From contig NC_008577.1 of assembly GCF_000203935.1 (NCBI RefSeq), positions 2,108,001-2,172,000 of the forward strand: 64,000 bases of DNA, given 5' to 3'. Position 1 is the stretch's first letter. Each line of letters starts with the position of its first letter. Below are positions 45,037 to 55,400 of this stretch, piece by piece. The notes beneath the pieces were generated by a model. It did no database searches. It saw nothing but the letters and a program-made list of their open reading frames with translations, and was not told the DNA's origin. Both the position numbers and the translations under genes were made by a program. Source of the DNA: Shewanella sp. ANA-3 (GTDB lineage: Bacteria; Pseudomonadota; Gammaproteobacteria; Enterobacterales; Shewanellaceae).

Positions 45037-47062
45037 CTATTTAATCGAGCAGTTGAGAAATGCTGCTGCCTATAACAAGTCAGTTCAAGTCAAGCCTGCT
45101 GCGGTGTTGTGGACCGATGAGCTGTGTCAATGGCAAAGTGCGATGCCATTAATCAAAGAGTATTTACCTGAGTTGTTGGAGTTGGGTGACTATGAACCAT
45201 CACAGCGCACAGGTCCTGCGATTTGGCTCAAGTGTGCCATTGCTGGGGTATTAGACGAAGCGCCGTTGGTTGAAGGACGCACGCCCATCATCTATCTCCC
45301 TGGTGTGAGTCGTAAGGCGCTGCGCGCCATTGAGGATTGTCCGGATTATTTACGGCCGCTTGCAGAGTTACAATATCGCGGAAGCTGGTGGGCCTATAAT
45401 ACTGCTGGACGAGACTGGAGTGTTGGCTCGTTTTTGACGAACCCAAGGGTTGGACTAGAGCTGGATGTGGCTAAAGATAACAGCACTCAAGAGGTCATTC
45501 CCAAAGTGCTACGTGATTTACTTGAAACCCAAGTGGATGCACTTAAAGGTCGTCGTTTAGAGGCGAAAGACTTTCAAGAGTTGGTATTTAACGATCCCAT
45601 TAAAGATTTGCTGGGGTGGCTTAATCATCCCAGCCAGAAACGTGCCCAGTGGGATGAAAACAAGTGGCAGCTATTTTGCCAAACCTGTGAGAGTGAATTC
45701 GGTCTGAAACCAGGTGATGATACCCATCAGCAGATGTTGGCAGCCATGCTTAATGCCGAGGGGCCTTGGGCTGCGGTGTGGCAGCGGTTTGAGGATTCGG
45801 CCCATAATCTGCATTCTCTCCTCACTGCGATTGCTACACTTGTGCCAGTCGATTTGGCGGCGGATTTTAGTCATTACCCCATCGAAAACGCCCGCGAAGA
45901 GCAGCGATTGATGAATGCCATAGTGGCGTTGGGGCAGGGCGAACTGAGCTTGGTTAGGAGCAACATTGCGGATTTGTATAAAGCCCACCAGGTGCGTGAA
46001 GGCTGGCTTTGGTATCGCTTAGGACAATCTAAGTATCTGCAAATTTTGGCCGAGCTTGCCAAAGTGGCGAAGCTGACGGCGCAGCCGTTTACTCATCAAT
46101 CACCTCAAGAGATGGCAGCCCTTTACTGTGAAACTTATTGGCAAGCCGATGCCGCCGCGCTGCAGGCGATGGCACTGGCAATAGAGCCTCAGCAGCAAGA
46201 GCTGGTGGCAGAAGTACTTGCACTTATTTATTCCCCTTGGCTCTCTGAAGTGACCCATAACTTCCAGGGATTGGTGAGGCGTCAGGGTTACCCTGGCGAT
46301 GGGGAGATTAACGAGGCCACAGCGGGTTATCTTGCCAAAGGTTTAGTGGTGTTTTTTGTTGATGGTTTGCGTTATGACTGCGCCAAATGGTTGGAGCAAA
46401 AACTGCTTGCGCGCCAGATACAGGCCACGCTGACTAGCCAGTGGTGTGCATTGCCGTCATTGACTGACACCGCTAAAGCTGCAGTGACACCCATTGCAGG
46501 CTTGTTAACGGGAGCGCAGGATACCCAGGACTTTACGCCGTCTGTTGCGGCGACTTCGAGTGATTTCAGTGCTTATCACCTTAAAAAGCTGCTGGCAGAA
46601 CACGGATGGCAGTATTTAGAGGGGCTCGATAGTGGCGAGCAAGAAGGACTTGCCTGGTTACAAACTGGCGACCTGGATAACCTGGGCCACCAGCAGCAGC
46701 GCAAATTGCCTTTGGGGATTGATGCTGTGCTCAATGAAGTGGCCGATAGGGTTTGCCATCTGTTGGATGCCGGCTGGCGTGAGGTTCACATTGTGACAGA
46801 CCATGGTTGGTTGTGGTTGCCGGACAAACTGCCGAAGGTTGAGCTGGATAAGCCACTGGTGCGTAAGTATTTGTCCCGCTGCGCCATTTTGCATGATAAC
46901 GCCTCGACCGATCTTCCGCAGGTGGGCTGGCATTGGAATAATGCAGTATCGCTTGCCATGGCACCGGGGGTCGGCGCTTTTACCGCTGGTGACTATTACA
47001 ACCATGGTGGATTAAGCCTGCAGGAGTGTTTAACGCCTGTGCTGAAAATTACCAATAGTTAG
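45023..47062 (+). CDS. pglZ: BREX phosphatase-like protein PglZ
   Basis: A 679-residue PglZ protein with the alkaline-phosphatase-superfamily core: GLVVFFVDGLRYDCAKWLE (metal site), WCALPSLTDTAKAAVTP, and IVTDHGWLWLPDKLP (second metal site, DHG). It is shorter than many type 1 PglZ proteins (often above 800). PglZ-domain proteins act with PglX in BREX; the domain has nuclease activity in some members. Its start overlaps the preceding gene by 14 bases, and 9 bases separate it from the zeta-like gene. Confidence 0.9.
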   Translation: MLVVNYLIEQLRNAAAYNKSVQVKPAAVLWTDELCQWQSAMPLIKEYLPELLELGDYEPSQRTGPAIWLKCAIAGVLDEAPLVEGRTPIIYLPGVSRKALRAIEDCPDYLRPLAELQYRGSWWAYNTAGRDWSVGSFLTNPRVGLELDVAKDNSTQEVIPKVLRDLLETQVDALKGRRLEAKDFQELVFNDPIKDLLGWLNHPSQKRAQWDENKWQLFCQTCESEFGLKPGDDTHQQMLAAMLNAEGPWAAVWQRFEDSAHNLHSLLTAIATLVPVDLAADFSHYPIENAREEQRLMNAIVALGQGELSLVRSNIADLYKAHQVREGWLWYRLGQSKYLQILAELAKVAKLTAQPFTHQSPQEMAALYCETYWQADAAALQAMALAIEPQQQELVAEVLALIYSPWLSEVTHNFQGLVRRQGYPGDGEINEATAGYLAKGLVVFFVDGLRYDCAKWLEQKLLARQIQATLTSQWCALPSLTDTAKAAVTPIAGLLTGAQDTQDFTPSVAATSSDFSAYHLKKLLAEHGWQYLEGLDSGEQEGLAWLQTGDLDNLGHQQQRKLPLGIDAVLNEVADRVCHLLDAGWREVHIVTDHGWLWLPDKLPKVELDKPLVRKYLSRCAILHDNASTDLPQVGWHWNNAVSLAMAPGVGAFTAGDYYNHGGLSLQECLTPVLKITNS

Positions 47063-47071
47063 GATTTAGCC

Positions 47072-47788
47072 ATGGACGATCAACAGATCACTGAGAAAGC
47101 TACCAAAGAAGCCAAGAAAATGAAAAAAGCGGTGGCCAACAGGTTAGTTGATCATTTACCGCAGGAGGAATCTCCGGTATCTGTTTTTATGGCAGGCTCC
47201 CCTGGTGCAGGTAAAACAGAAACGGCCCGTGCGATGATCCGCGCATTTGCTAATGAGCATGGTCAAGGCTTGGTGCATATTGAAAACGATGAACTGAGAA
47301 AAGAGTTTGAAGATTATAACGGCTTGAATTCGCCGTTGTTTCAGCGCCCGGCTACACTTTTAGTGGAAGCTATACACGACAAGGCACTGAAGAACGGTGT
47401 TAGTTTTATCTTAGACTCGACACTGTCGAGTTTTGACAAAGCAAAAGATAACATTGAGCGTTCATTGAAGAAAAATCGCTTTGTGATGGTGATCTTTGTG
47501 TACCAAGCGCCTGAGCAAGCATGGCAGTTGGTCAAGGCGAGAGAGAAGGTAGAAGGTCGTCGTGTGCCAGAGTCTGTGTTCGTTGAGCAATTTTTGGAGT
47601 CACAACGAGTGGTGAGTGAACTTAAACGCCATTTTAAAGACAAAATTAATATTACGTTCATCGAAAAAAACATTGACGGTGACAACGATAACCCCCACTT
47701 TAATGTGACTGACATTGACGCGTTATTGCGCAAAAAGTACAATCGCCAGTCCTTAGAAGCCATCGTTGGCCTAAATCCAGTTACATAA
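47072..47788 (+). CDS. zeta-toxin-like P-loop kinase
   Basis: A 238-residue P-loop protein of the zeta-toxin group. Walker A is AGSPGAGKTETARAM (about residues 42-56), followed by HIENDELRKEF, the acidic substrate/catalytic segment, and SFILDSTLSSFDKAKDNI. Zeta toxins phosphorylate UDP-N-acetylglucosamine; many chromosomal members phosphorylate other substrates. It follows pglZ by 9 bases and precedes a 53-residue gene by 11, so it is cotranscribed with BREX. Confidence 0.82.
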   Translation: MDDQQITEKATKEAKKMKKAVANRLVDHLPQEESPVSVFMAGSPGAGKTETARAMIRAFANEHGQGLVHIENDELRKEFEDYNGLNSPLFQRPATLLVEAIHDKALKNGVSFILDSTLSSFDKAKDNIERSLKKNRFVMVIFVYQAPEQAWQLVKAREKVEGRRVPESVFVEQFLESQRVVSELKRHFKDKINITFIEKNIDGDNDNPHFNVTDIDALLRKKYNRQSLEAIVGLNPVT

Positions 47789-47799
47789 GGGGGGAAGTG

Positions 47800-47961
47800 A
47801 TGCTATCTAAGCGTGAAAGAGTTAAATCAACAGCTTTCTCTGATTTTGTGCGTAATGCATCATCTAGAGAGAAAAAGAAGTTCTTTGACAAGATTGTGAA
47901 AGAGACCATTCAAGAACAGAAAGAGATGATCGCTAAGGCAAGCAAAGCTGATTGCTATTAA
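47800..47961 (+). CDS. small basic protein paired with the zeta-like gene, 53 residues
   Basis: Reads MLSKRERVKSTAFSDFVRNA and continues with a lysine-rich helix (REKKKFFDKIVKE) and KEMIAKASKADCY. A strong GGGGGAAG ribosome site precedes the ATG, eleven bases after the zeta-like stop codon. Highly charged and probably helical. Size and position suit an antitoxin or small partner, but no family is recognised. Confidence 0.6.
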   Translation: MLSKRERVKSTAFSDFVRNASSREKKKFFDKIVKETIQEQKEMIAKASKADCY

Positions 47962-47978
47962 GCATATTCTATGACGAT

Positions 47979-48003
47979 AAGCCGCTTTTTATAGCGGCTT
48001 TGT
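47979..48003. terminator. bidirectional terminator ending the BREX operon
   Basis: Stem AAGCCGCT/AGCGGCTT with loop TTTTAT, flanked by T and A runs suited to both directions, between two convergent genes. Confidence 0.8.
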
Positions 48004-49856
48004 TATTTAAAGACACTGTCACTGCGAATTTTTGAAATTTGGATTGGATCCTGCCGTTTTTGGTCGGTGAGTGACTGAGAAAATTCGCCCCGTTGATATA
48101 GTAGAATGAGCGTATTGTCATATTCGCAGCCGAGAAGTTGGCAAATTTCTGTCATGTCATCGGCATCCATTGCACGTTTAAAAGCATCTTTTTTGCGTGA
48201 TAAATTGTAAGTGCTAAAGATAGTTGCCATTATGCGTTTATCTGCCGTTATTTCTCCACCGCCAGGATTTACCACTTGGTTGAATTCCACCTCAATGCCA
48301 TCGTTCAATTTAGCAGTGAAATCAATTGCTCTTGATTTAGCACAACTTGGCGTGTAGTCGTCATAAGTGACACCATTGACCCATTGCGCTTTAATCCAGT
48401 TTTTGTCGTCGCCTTTCATGGCTCGACCACTTTTCGGGTAGGGTGTTCCTTCTGCTAAAAATTCACCGCGGATGAGCTGAATGGCTTCAAGCACCTCAGG
48501 ATCAGACGTATAGGCACTAAAATCTGCGTCTATACAGGAGAGCTTGGCGGGCACGGCGATATATCCCTTAGTTAGATAGGTCGCTGAATCATCAAGTTTT
48601 TTAGTTAGTTGAACTTGTGGTTCCGGTGCGATCATTGTGCCGCGATCGATTCCTCTCACTTGATATTTGTCGCAGATATCTTCAAAGAGTTGGTGTAAAC
48701 CTTCAAAGTCTTCAGAATTATCTTTGGCTTCAAGATGATCGAGCAGATCTGAATAGGCTCTCACCGCATCAAGGTTGGTAAAGTGCTTGGCTTGGGTATT
48801 TTGATGGTAACCACATGCTCTGCCGACGTTAGCTTGAACAACGGCTGCAATATTTGCGATTGTGCTATCCCAAGTGTTGATCAAGTTTTCTTTCATATTT
48901 TGGCCAAAGTTTACACCAGCGCGAAAGCCCGCCACAGTGATTGCAATCAGTTTGTCGTCGAACATTGCCGCTGTTTCATATTCCGACTTAAAGTCATCAA
49001 TACTGCAAAGTTCATGCTCGGCTACACCTACGAGCTTTTGGCCGATAATGTAGATTTGCTCTTCGGCAATACCATGAGCCATCAGCACTTGTTTGGCAGT
49101 GCTAGCTTGACTGGATGGGACTCTGATGAGTGACCAACCTGGCCCTTCGTGTTCCATAAATTGACGAATGAAACGCTTTTGTAATAACGAATCATCACAA
49201 AAATCCCGTTGATCTTCACTTAACTTGATAAGTTGGTTGTGTCGATGCATTTCGCGGATTCCATGGTAGTCACTGCCCGTTTTATGGAACACCAGCTTAG
49301 TGTGGAAATTATGTCTTAGGATTGAATCGGCGCCAGCAGAATAGAGCGCACTGAATGGTGTTGCTGATATAAAAACAATACAACATTCCGTGTTTTCTTT
49401 TTCGATGTAGTCAAATACCCGGCTGTATCTAATAGCCTCAATGTGGCTGCCATAGTGGCATTCATCAATGATAATGAGTTTGGGAGCCCGGTGTTTAAAG
49501 TCGGTTACTAAAGCGGATTCGAAATTGGCAAAGTTACTTATAACGATGTTAGGTGTCGGAGCTAAGTCTCTTTTGGCTTGTTCCTGTAATGCCACATCAG
49601 CCATGGTAACTAGGTACAAGGTATCCTTTAGACGTTTTCTATCGCAGATTGCTTCATCTGACAGGGCAAGGCGTTGTAATCCAGCAAGTACAAGAGCGAT
49701 ACCTGACTTTCCTGATTGCATTTCTGCGGCAACGACGACTGCTCGAGCGCCTGCCGAAAACTTGTCAAAAGTCTTCTTAGCCGCAATTCGTTGATGCTCA
49801 TAGGTTGTTTCAATCGCTCGTTGTACGTGTTGCCGATGTTGTTCTGCAATATTCAT
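48003..49856 (-). CDS. SF2 helicase-like protein, paralogue B
   Basis: A 617-residue superfamily 2 helicase. Motif I: AEMQSGKSGIALVLAGL; motif II: LIIIDECHYGS; motif III: FISATPFSALY; motif VI: VQANVGRACGYH. The C-terminal 200 residues are unlike known helicases and include KSGRAMKGDDKNWIKAQWVNG. It is 14 bases after its larger paralogue on the same strand, with the same layout throughout. It could be a phage-type or defence helicase; the partner domain at the C-terminus may be a nuclease or DNA-binding module, which I cannot name. Confidence 0.75.
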   Translation of the reverse strand: MNIAEQHRQHVQRAIETTYEHQRIAAKKTFDKFSAGARAVVVAAEMQSGKSGIALVLAGLQRLALSDEAICDRKRLKDTLYLVTMADVALQEQAKRDLAPTPNIVISNFANFESALVTDFKHRAPKLIIIDECHYGSHIEAIRYSRVFDYIEKENTECCIVFISATPFSALYSAGADSILRHNFHTKLVFHKTGSDYHGIREMHRHNQLIKLSEDQRDFCDDSLLQKRFIRQFMEHEGPGWSLIRVPSSQASTAKQVLMAHGIAEEQIYIIGQKLVGVAEHELCSIDDFKSEYETAAMFDDKLIAITVAGFRAGVNFGQNMKENLINTWDSTIANIAAVVQANVGRACGYHQNTQAKHFTNLDAVRAYSDLLDHLEAKDNSEDFEGLHQLFEDICDKYQVRGIDRGTMIAPEPQVQLTKKLDDSATYLTKGYIAVPAKLSCIDADFSAYTSDPEVLEAIQLIRGEFLAEGTPYPKSGRAMKGDDKNWIKAQWVNGVTYDDYTPSCAKSRAIDFTAKLNDGIEVEFNQVVNPGGGEITADKRIMATIFSTYNLSRKKDAFKRAMDADDMTEICQLLGCEYDNTLILLYQRGEFSQSLTDQKRQDPIQISKIRSDSVFK

Positions 49857-49870
49857 AGTCAGAGAATCAC

Positions 49871-51871
49871 TCAGTAGACTGCCTGTGTTTTATCAGAAAA
49901 GTGGGATTCGTCGCTTAGTTGTCCGGTTTTCTCTGGCAGTTCATTGTGTTGTTTTTTGGCTAATGAGCGGTCAATATCGTATTCACCGCGCTTATAGAGC
50001 ACCATCATGGTGTCATCTCTTTCGATGCCAAAGTGATCGCACATCTGATAAACATCTTCTTGTGACATGATTTTTTTTGCCACATCACGACGAGAAATGT
50101 TGTAAACACTAAATATGGCTGCAGTGATGAGTTTGTTCTCTGATAGTTCTCCAGAACCTGGCGCTACAACGCGGTTAAACTCGAGTTCTTCGCCATCATC
50201 AAGCATTTGGGTATACATAAATGTTTTTTCTTTCTGTGTACCGTCTGCCCGCGCTTTTTCTGGATTATCAAAACTATCCCCGTTAACCCAGTGTGCTTTA
50301 ATCCAATTTTTTCCTGCGCCACGCATGGCTCTGCTACCTTTTACACAAGGTGCGCCCTTAGCGGTAAATTCTTTGCGAATAATTTCTATCGCTTGCAGAA
50401 AATGCTTGTCTTGAGTGTATTGCCTAAAATTGGCATCTTCGTCGAGAAGTTTGGCTGGCACAGCAACATAACTATCAGTTTTGTAAGTCTCTACGTCCCC
50501 GATAGGTCGACGGCGTTTGTATTTTATTGTGAGTCCCACATCTAAGCCATTAACTTGATATTCCTGGCAGATGTCATCGAAAAACTCTTTGAGCCCTTCG
50601 AAATCTGATGCTGCCTGGTCTGAACAAGTTTGTTCTAGATGATTGAGGATTGCACCGTAAGCTTCAGTGGCATTTAAGTTTGTATAGTGAGTGGACTCGT
50701 TATTGCCGTGATAACCGCACGCTCGTCCAATGTTTGCTTGAACAACAGCCGCAACACTCGCAACTGTGCTATCCCATGTTGAGATGAGATTGTTTTTCAT
50801 CATTGCACCGAAGTTGATGCCCGCGCGTGCACTGGCGACGGTAATTGCAATTAGCTTATCTTCGAACAATAATGCGTCATCAAATTCTTTTTTAAAGCGT
50901 TCAATTGAGCAGTGTTCATCTTCAGGCACACCACTCAATGAATTACCAATAATGTAGATTGAGTTTTCATCAATACCTTGGGTTTTAAGAAATTGTTTGG
51001 CTTCCATAGCTAAGCCAGCAGGAACCCTAACTAGCGACCAACCCATACCTTCATGCTGTTTAAATTGATTGATAAATGCATCGCGTTCAGCGGACGGGAA
51101 CAGAAAATTGCGATTATCATCGATGAGTGCTTTTACTTTGTCATTACGTAACATTTCGCGAACGCCGTAGTACTCATCACTTGTTTTATGAAAAACCAGG
51201 CGAGTATTAAAGTCGCGTCTTAAAATCGAATCCTTGAGCGCTTTTGCTGCAATATCATTAGCTTCTTCTAAAAGCTCTAGGTCTTGGTTTGATTCTGCTT
51301 CTGTTTTGGCTTCGAGTGCTTCTTGATATTCGGTTTCTGCACCATACAGCGCACCAAACGGCGTTGCAGAAATAAATACCACGTTACAGCTGTCATTCTC
51401 TAGCTCTAGGTAATCAAAGATTTTGCTATAGCGAACCGCTGCGACATTGGACCCATAGTGGCATTCGTCAATGATAATCAGTTTAGGGGGATTGCCTTTG
51501 AACTCACTTTCTAGCGTTTTTTCAAAATTGACGAAGTTACTCACGACGACGTTTTTGGCTAACTTAAGATCTGCTTCAGCTTGCTCTTTTAATGCAGTAT
51601 CAGGCATCGTGACAAGATAGAGAGTGTCTTTAAGTTGTGTACGGTCACAAATTTGTGCATCAGTTAAGCTCAACCGCTGCAGACAGCATAATGCCAGCGC
51701 AATTCCTGATTTACCCGCTTGCATTTCCGCGGCAGTAACAACGGCCCTGACTTGCTCACTTGATAATGCATTAAAAGTTTTCTGTGCAGCATTGATTTGA
51801 TGAGAGTGCAGTGCGTTACTATCTAAAATTTGCTGCACTTTTTGACGCATGTTTTGAGCTTTTGAGTCCAT
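49871..51871 (-). CDS. SF2 helicase-like protein, paralogue A
   Basis: A 666-residue paralogue of the next gene. Motif I: AEMQAGKSGIALALCCL; motif II: LIIIDECHYGS; motif III: FISATPFGALY; motif VI: VQANIGRACGYH. It has a 40-residue charged insertion after SATPF (ETEYQEALEAKTEAESNQD) missing from paralogue B. Both share KTSRAMRG/KSGRAMKG-type C-terminal elements followed by NWIKAHWVNG. First gene of the two-gene minus-strand operon, divergent from the HerA cluster. A duplication that kept both copies suggests a heterodimer or two recognition specificities. Confidence 0.75.
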   Translation of the reverse strand: MDSKAQNMRQKVQQILDSNALHSHQINAAQKTFNALSSEQVRAVVTAAEMQAGKSGIALALCCLQRLSLTDAQICDRTQLKDTLYLVTMPDTALKEQAEADLKLAKNVVVSNFVNFEKTLESEFKGNPPKLIIIDECHYGSNVAAVRYSKIFDYLELENDSCNVVFISATPFGALYGAETEYQEALEAKTEAESNQDLELLEEANDIAAKALKDSILRRDFNTRLVFHKTSDEYYGVREMLRNDKVKALIDDNRNFLFPSAERDAFINQFKQHEGMGWSLVRVPAGLAMEAKQFLKTQGIDENSIYIIGNSLSGVPEDEHCSIERFKKEFDDALLFEDKLIAITVASARAGINFGAMMKNNLISTWDSTVASVAAVVQANIGRACGYHGNNESTHYTNLNATEAYGAILNHLEQTCSDQAASDFEGLKEFFDDICQEYQVNGLDVGLTIKYKRRRPIGDVETYKTDSYVAVPAKLLDEDANFRQYTQDKHFLQAIEIIRKEFTAKGAPCVKGSRAMRGAGKNWIKAHWVNGDSFDNPEKARADGTQKEKTFMYTQMLDDGEELEFNRVVAPGSGELSENKLITAAIFSVYNISRRDVAKKIMSQEDVYQMCDHFGIERDDTMMVLYKRGEYDIDRSLAKKQHNELPEKTGQLSDESHFSDKTQAVY

Positions 51872-52209
51872 TCTGGCTACCTTATTTTAAATTTCAAATA
51901 CTATAACACGTTAATTTTAAGTAATAAATTTTAAACACCGCATGTCTAATTGAAATTGTGAAGCAAGATTTCTATCTAGTCTGGTAAGTGGCGACTACAC
52001 CTGCATGATGCCACTGATGTTTAAGTTAATGTGTTTGTGTATACCTTAATGTAGTTGCAGATCTGTTGCTGAGTAATGCATATACAGCAAAGATGAAAAC
52101 GCCGTAATTTATAGTGCAAATATTTATTAAAAATATGATCTTAGTGAGTAGAAAAGGTTGAGTCTTATCGTGTAGCATGTGTCACATTCAAGCTTGCGTA
52201 AGGATTACC
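51872..52209. promoter_or_regulatory. divergent control region between the helicase pair and the HerA cluster
   Basis: A 338-base AT-rich gap between divergent genes, so promoters for both are expected. I see no strong repeat and no coding frame. Confidence 0.35.
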
Positions 52210-52410
52210 ATGCCTGTTCCTCCCCCTTGCTCGACATTTATTTGTTCGAATTGCGACTGGCACAAAACAGTAGTGTTCAAAAGTGATGTTATTACGCGTG
52301 GCTACAACTGGTTTGATGTATGTCCTAAGTGTGGTAGGGCGCTTGAAAAACGTCCTGCAACAATGATTGAGACTGGTTTATCGAAATTGACCAATATCTT
52401 CGTAAGGTAA
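52210..52410 (+). CDS. small zinc-ribbon protein, 66 residues
   Basis: Contains two CxxC pairs: CSNC near residue 13 and CPKC near 41, separated by the segment HKTVVFKSDVITRG. A classic zinc ribbon. AAGGAT precedes the ATG. It heads the following cluster with a 70-base gap to the HerA-like gene and may be its DNA- or protein-binding adaptor. Function unknown. Confidence 0.65.
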   Translation: MPVPPPCSTFICSNCDWHKTVVFKSDVITRGYNWFDVCPKCGRALEKRPATMIETGLSKLTNIFVR

Positions 52411-52480
52411 TCGGTACTTTTAATTTTTTGTCAGGGATTGACGCAGTCTATATTTCTGGCTTTGTGATAAGGATTGTTGC

Positions 52481-55400
52481 ATGTCTCAAGAAGTCATCAC
52501 CAAATTTTCCGACTCTATTGTGGGTCGCAGTAATATTTTGCAGCATATTTCCTGCATGCCTAATCCGCAATTTGCCCAACTGCCATTATCCTTCCCCAGT
52601 TCATCGTTAAAACTGTTACGTGCAGAAGAAATTAATGATGAAAATCCAAGCGCATATAGGCTGGCTTTGGCTAATGTTTATGCTGCCTTAGAGCATGAAG
52701 ATCAAATTCAGTTTATCTATTTGCTTGATGTGAGTTTAGAAGGTGTTGCTCTTTATTTTGGTGTTAACCAGTTAACCTCTGCAATAGATGGACCTGGGCA
52801 TGAGTCACTTAAAAATTTACGCGGGGCGCTTGAGGGCCAATTGCCAGGGATTAATCTTTCTAGGCTAGAAGGCATTGAGCCCTTGATGGCTCGTCTACAA
52901 GCAAGTAAGCATAAAGGTGTTGTACTTGGTATTCCAACAGGAAAGAGTCAAGATCAAGACAGTAACGAAGAAGATTATCAAGGTATTGAAAGGCTTGTTA
53001 GAACTCTGCTTTCAGGCAGCGGCAGTGATTCAGGCAGTATCAATTCTGCTAATTGGCAAATGGTTGTCGTGACGCAACCTTTAACTCGTAAAGATGCAAG
53101 AGTTTATCTAGATGATGCCTATGAACTGGCAAGCGAACTATCCATTCAGGTGAAAACCAGTGTTCAAGCGGGTAGTAATAACAATGAGCAAAAAGGCAAT
53201 AGTTTCAGCGAGGGGACATCGGATAGTACCAATACTGGGCGCACCGATACTCGCGGTAAAAATGACGGTGTCTCGCAGAGTAAAAATATTGGAAAGAGCT
53301 CCAATGACAATTCATCATCCAATCACTCGTCAGGAACCTCTAGTTGCGATACTCAAGGCAAAAATTGGGGAACCAATACCAGTGTTGCTGATACTAAAGG
53401 GAGTAGCCACTCAACCAGTATTAACGAGACCTATAATCTAAATCGCTCTGCTGGGAGCAATATTGGTTTAACTAAAGAAGTGACCGATAAGCGCGCCCAG
53501 CATCTGCTCGATCATATTGAAAAATCCCTTATCCCTAGGTTGCAAAAGGGCGTAACTAAAGGCTTATTTGGCACAGCCATTTACCTTGCGGCGGATACGC
53601 CATCCAGTTATCGCCGTTTAAAAAATACCGTTTGTTCCACCTATCAAGGGGGAGAAATCACTGTCAGCCCACTCGAAGTCGTTGATCTGAATGAAACCTC
53701 TGCCGCACAACTATTACAGTTACCAACGTTAAAGCAATCACTTAACTATAGAAACTCATTGTTTCACAGTATCACTAGCAGTCATGAATCACAGTTTGCG
53801 ACGTTATTGACCTGTGATGAGTTAGCTATGGTTGCAGGATTACCACGGCATGAGTTACCAGGACTGCGCCGTCGCAAAACAGTAGAGTTTATTGTTGATT
53901 TACCGAGAGTTAAGGCCGATGACGCTCTTAAATTAGGAGCTGTTATTGATCGAGGTCGTAAGCAACACACTAATTCAATCAACCTCAACAAGGCTGATTT
54001 TAATAAACATATCTTTGTGACTGGGGTCACTGGAGCGGGTAAAACCACAACCTGCCTTAATTTATTAATTGAATCGGCATTGCCTTTTTTAGTTATTGAA
54101 CCCGCCAAAACCGAGTACCGCGCCTTACATCAACATATGCCTAATCAGGTGGCGTATTATCGTCCTAATGGCGATCAACACCGTAGTTTGCGGCTTAATC
54201 CATTCGCATTGGTGCATCCCAAACAGCATATTAGAAGTCACGCGTCATTTTTACGAAATGTATTTGCTGCGATTTTCCCGATGGAAGCATCAATGCCCTT
54301 TTTGGTTGAGCAAGCGATTGTGCGTGCCTACGAGGAAAAGGGCTGGGATCTAACGGATAACACTTGTTTTTGCTGCGATGATCCTTTTGCGCCTGCGGCG
54401 CAGGCTTGGCCAACCATGGGAGATATGATCCGTCAGCTTGATCAGTTGATCCCAGAGCAAGGAATGGGTAAAGAGTTTGAAGAAAAGTATCGCGGCTCTC
54501 TGGTATCACGTTTGACCAGTCTTACTCATGGCGTACTCGGGGATATTCTCAATGTGCCACAATCGCTGAAAGTTAATGCGCTACTCGATAACAAGGTCGT
54601 AATTGAGTTAGAAGAAATTAAAGATGGCGAAGGTAAGGCGCTAATGATGGCGCTGTTGTTGGGTGCGGTGAGTGAAGCCATACGCTACCGACATGGAAAA
54701 GACAGTACATTTCGCCATTTAACATTGATAGAAGAAGCCCATCGTTTGTTGGCGAAACCAGAACCAGGCGATAAGGCGCGCGCAATGGCCGTTGACGCCT
54801 TTGCTGACTTACTTGCCGAGGTGCGAAAATACGGTGAAGGCTTGATCATTGCAGATCAAATTCCAGCCAAGTTAGTGGCTGATGTGATTAAAAATACCCA
54901 TATCAAGATTGTTCATCGTTTGTTTGCTGAGGACGATAGGCGTGCAATGGGCGAAGCCATGATGATGGATGAGGCACAGCGTGATTATTTACCGAACTTG
55001 GCTACAGGTGAGGCTGTTATTTTTTGTGGCGGATGGCATGGACCAGCCCATGGGGCTATTCGCGCAGATCTAGCGCAAACCGATGGAGATCCATTATCCG
55101 AGGATGATATTAATCAACTGGCAGTCAATCAGCTCTGGCAAGAGAGAGCCAGATATTATCCTGCACTTACTCACCTGGGCTGGCTTACCCAAGAAGAACA
55201 AAAATTATCTTTTGCTGATTTTGTACGAACTGGCCGCAAGGCATTGAATATATTATTAGAATTAACCCCATCGATTTTGGGGACGTCGAGTATAACCGAG
55301 TTAAAACAGCTAAAACTTTCTGAGGCCTTGATACAGTGGCTAGAGAAATGGCAGCCAATTGCAGCGCTGAATCCCGTCAATCAAGATGAATGGAGCAGGG

